Of a stretch of 10,736 nt of DNA, positions 7,875 through 10,736 are shown piece after piece. Origin of the DNA: Phoronis ovalis. Its lineage: Eukaryota; Phoronida; Phoronidae. Made by a program: the position numbers and the translations under genes. The notes under the pieces are model-generated. The model had not been told where the DNA came from, made no database searches, and saw only the letters and a program-made list of their open reading frames with translations. The stretch is taken from assembly GCA_028565635.1 (NCBI GenBank), contig JAOXYB010060535.1:1-10736 (forward strand), read 5' to 3'. Every line of letters starts with the position of its first letter. Position 1 is the first letter of the stretch.

Positions 7875-10736
<2,862 letters not shown>

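Overview
This window looks like nuclear DNA from an AT-rich, non-vertebrate animal. Three genes are split by canonical GT...AG introns, the recognisable products are all standard animal proteins, and the DNA between them holds miniature inverted-repeat transposons and tandem repeats. I cannot fix the phylum (sponge, cnidarian, mollusc and others remain possible). There is no sign of bacterial operons or CRISPR.

Layout, left to right. (1) 1-810, minus strand: the first coding exon (733-809) of a mitochondrial oxoglutarate/malate carrier-like gene (SLC25A11 type). Its later exons lie off the left edge or were not found. An unrecognised open frame ending in an AATAAA signal (102-392, minus) and one transposon end (63-77) lie in the same stretch. 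(2) 810-3740: intergenic DNA with a MITE-like element (1408-1736), a near-perfect palindrome (1138-1161), a weak secreted-protein-like ORF (2051-2311) and a G/C-tract repeat cluster (2957-3193, followed by degenerate repeats). (3) 3741-6275, minus strand: a complete three-exon GPR157-like seven-transmembrane receptor, 357 residues when spliced, with a TATA box upstream and a polyadenylation signal overlapping the stop codon. Its first intron carries a hAT-like MITE (5070-5237). (4) 6290-7470: spacer between divergent genes. (5) 7480 to the right edge, plus strand: the 5' part of a GAPDH gene. A likely non-coding first exon is followed by four coding exons giving residues 1-145; the catalytic cysteine lies just beyond the window. 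The GAPDH introns contain four separate tandem repeats, including seventeen 23-bp units that each carry TAATCC, and a 53-bp duplication that copies the end of the fourth coding exon with its splice donor.

Functionally, GAPDH makes cytosolic NADH, and the oxoglutarate/malate carrier is one half of the malate-aspartate shuttle that re-oxidises it. Both genes have the same TCACGTGA E-box near their 5' ends. This could mean shared metabolic control, but that is inference. The receptor between them has no evident metabolic link. I found no convincing wholly new system. The most unusual items are the GAPDH intron arrays and the duplicated splice donor.
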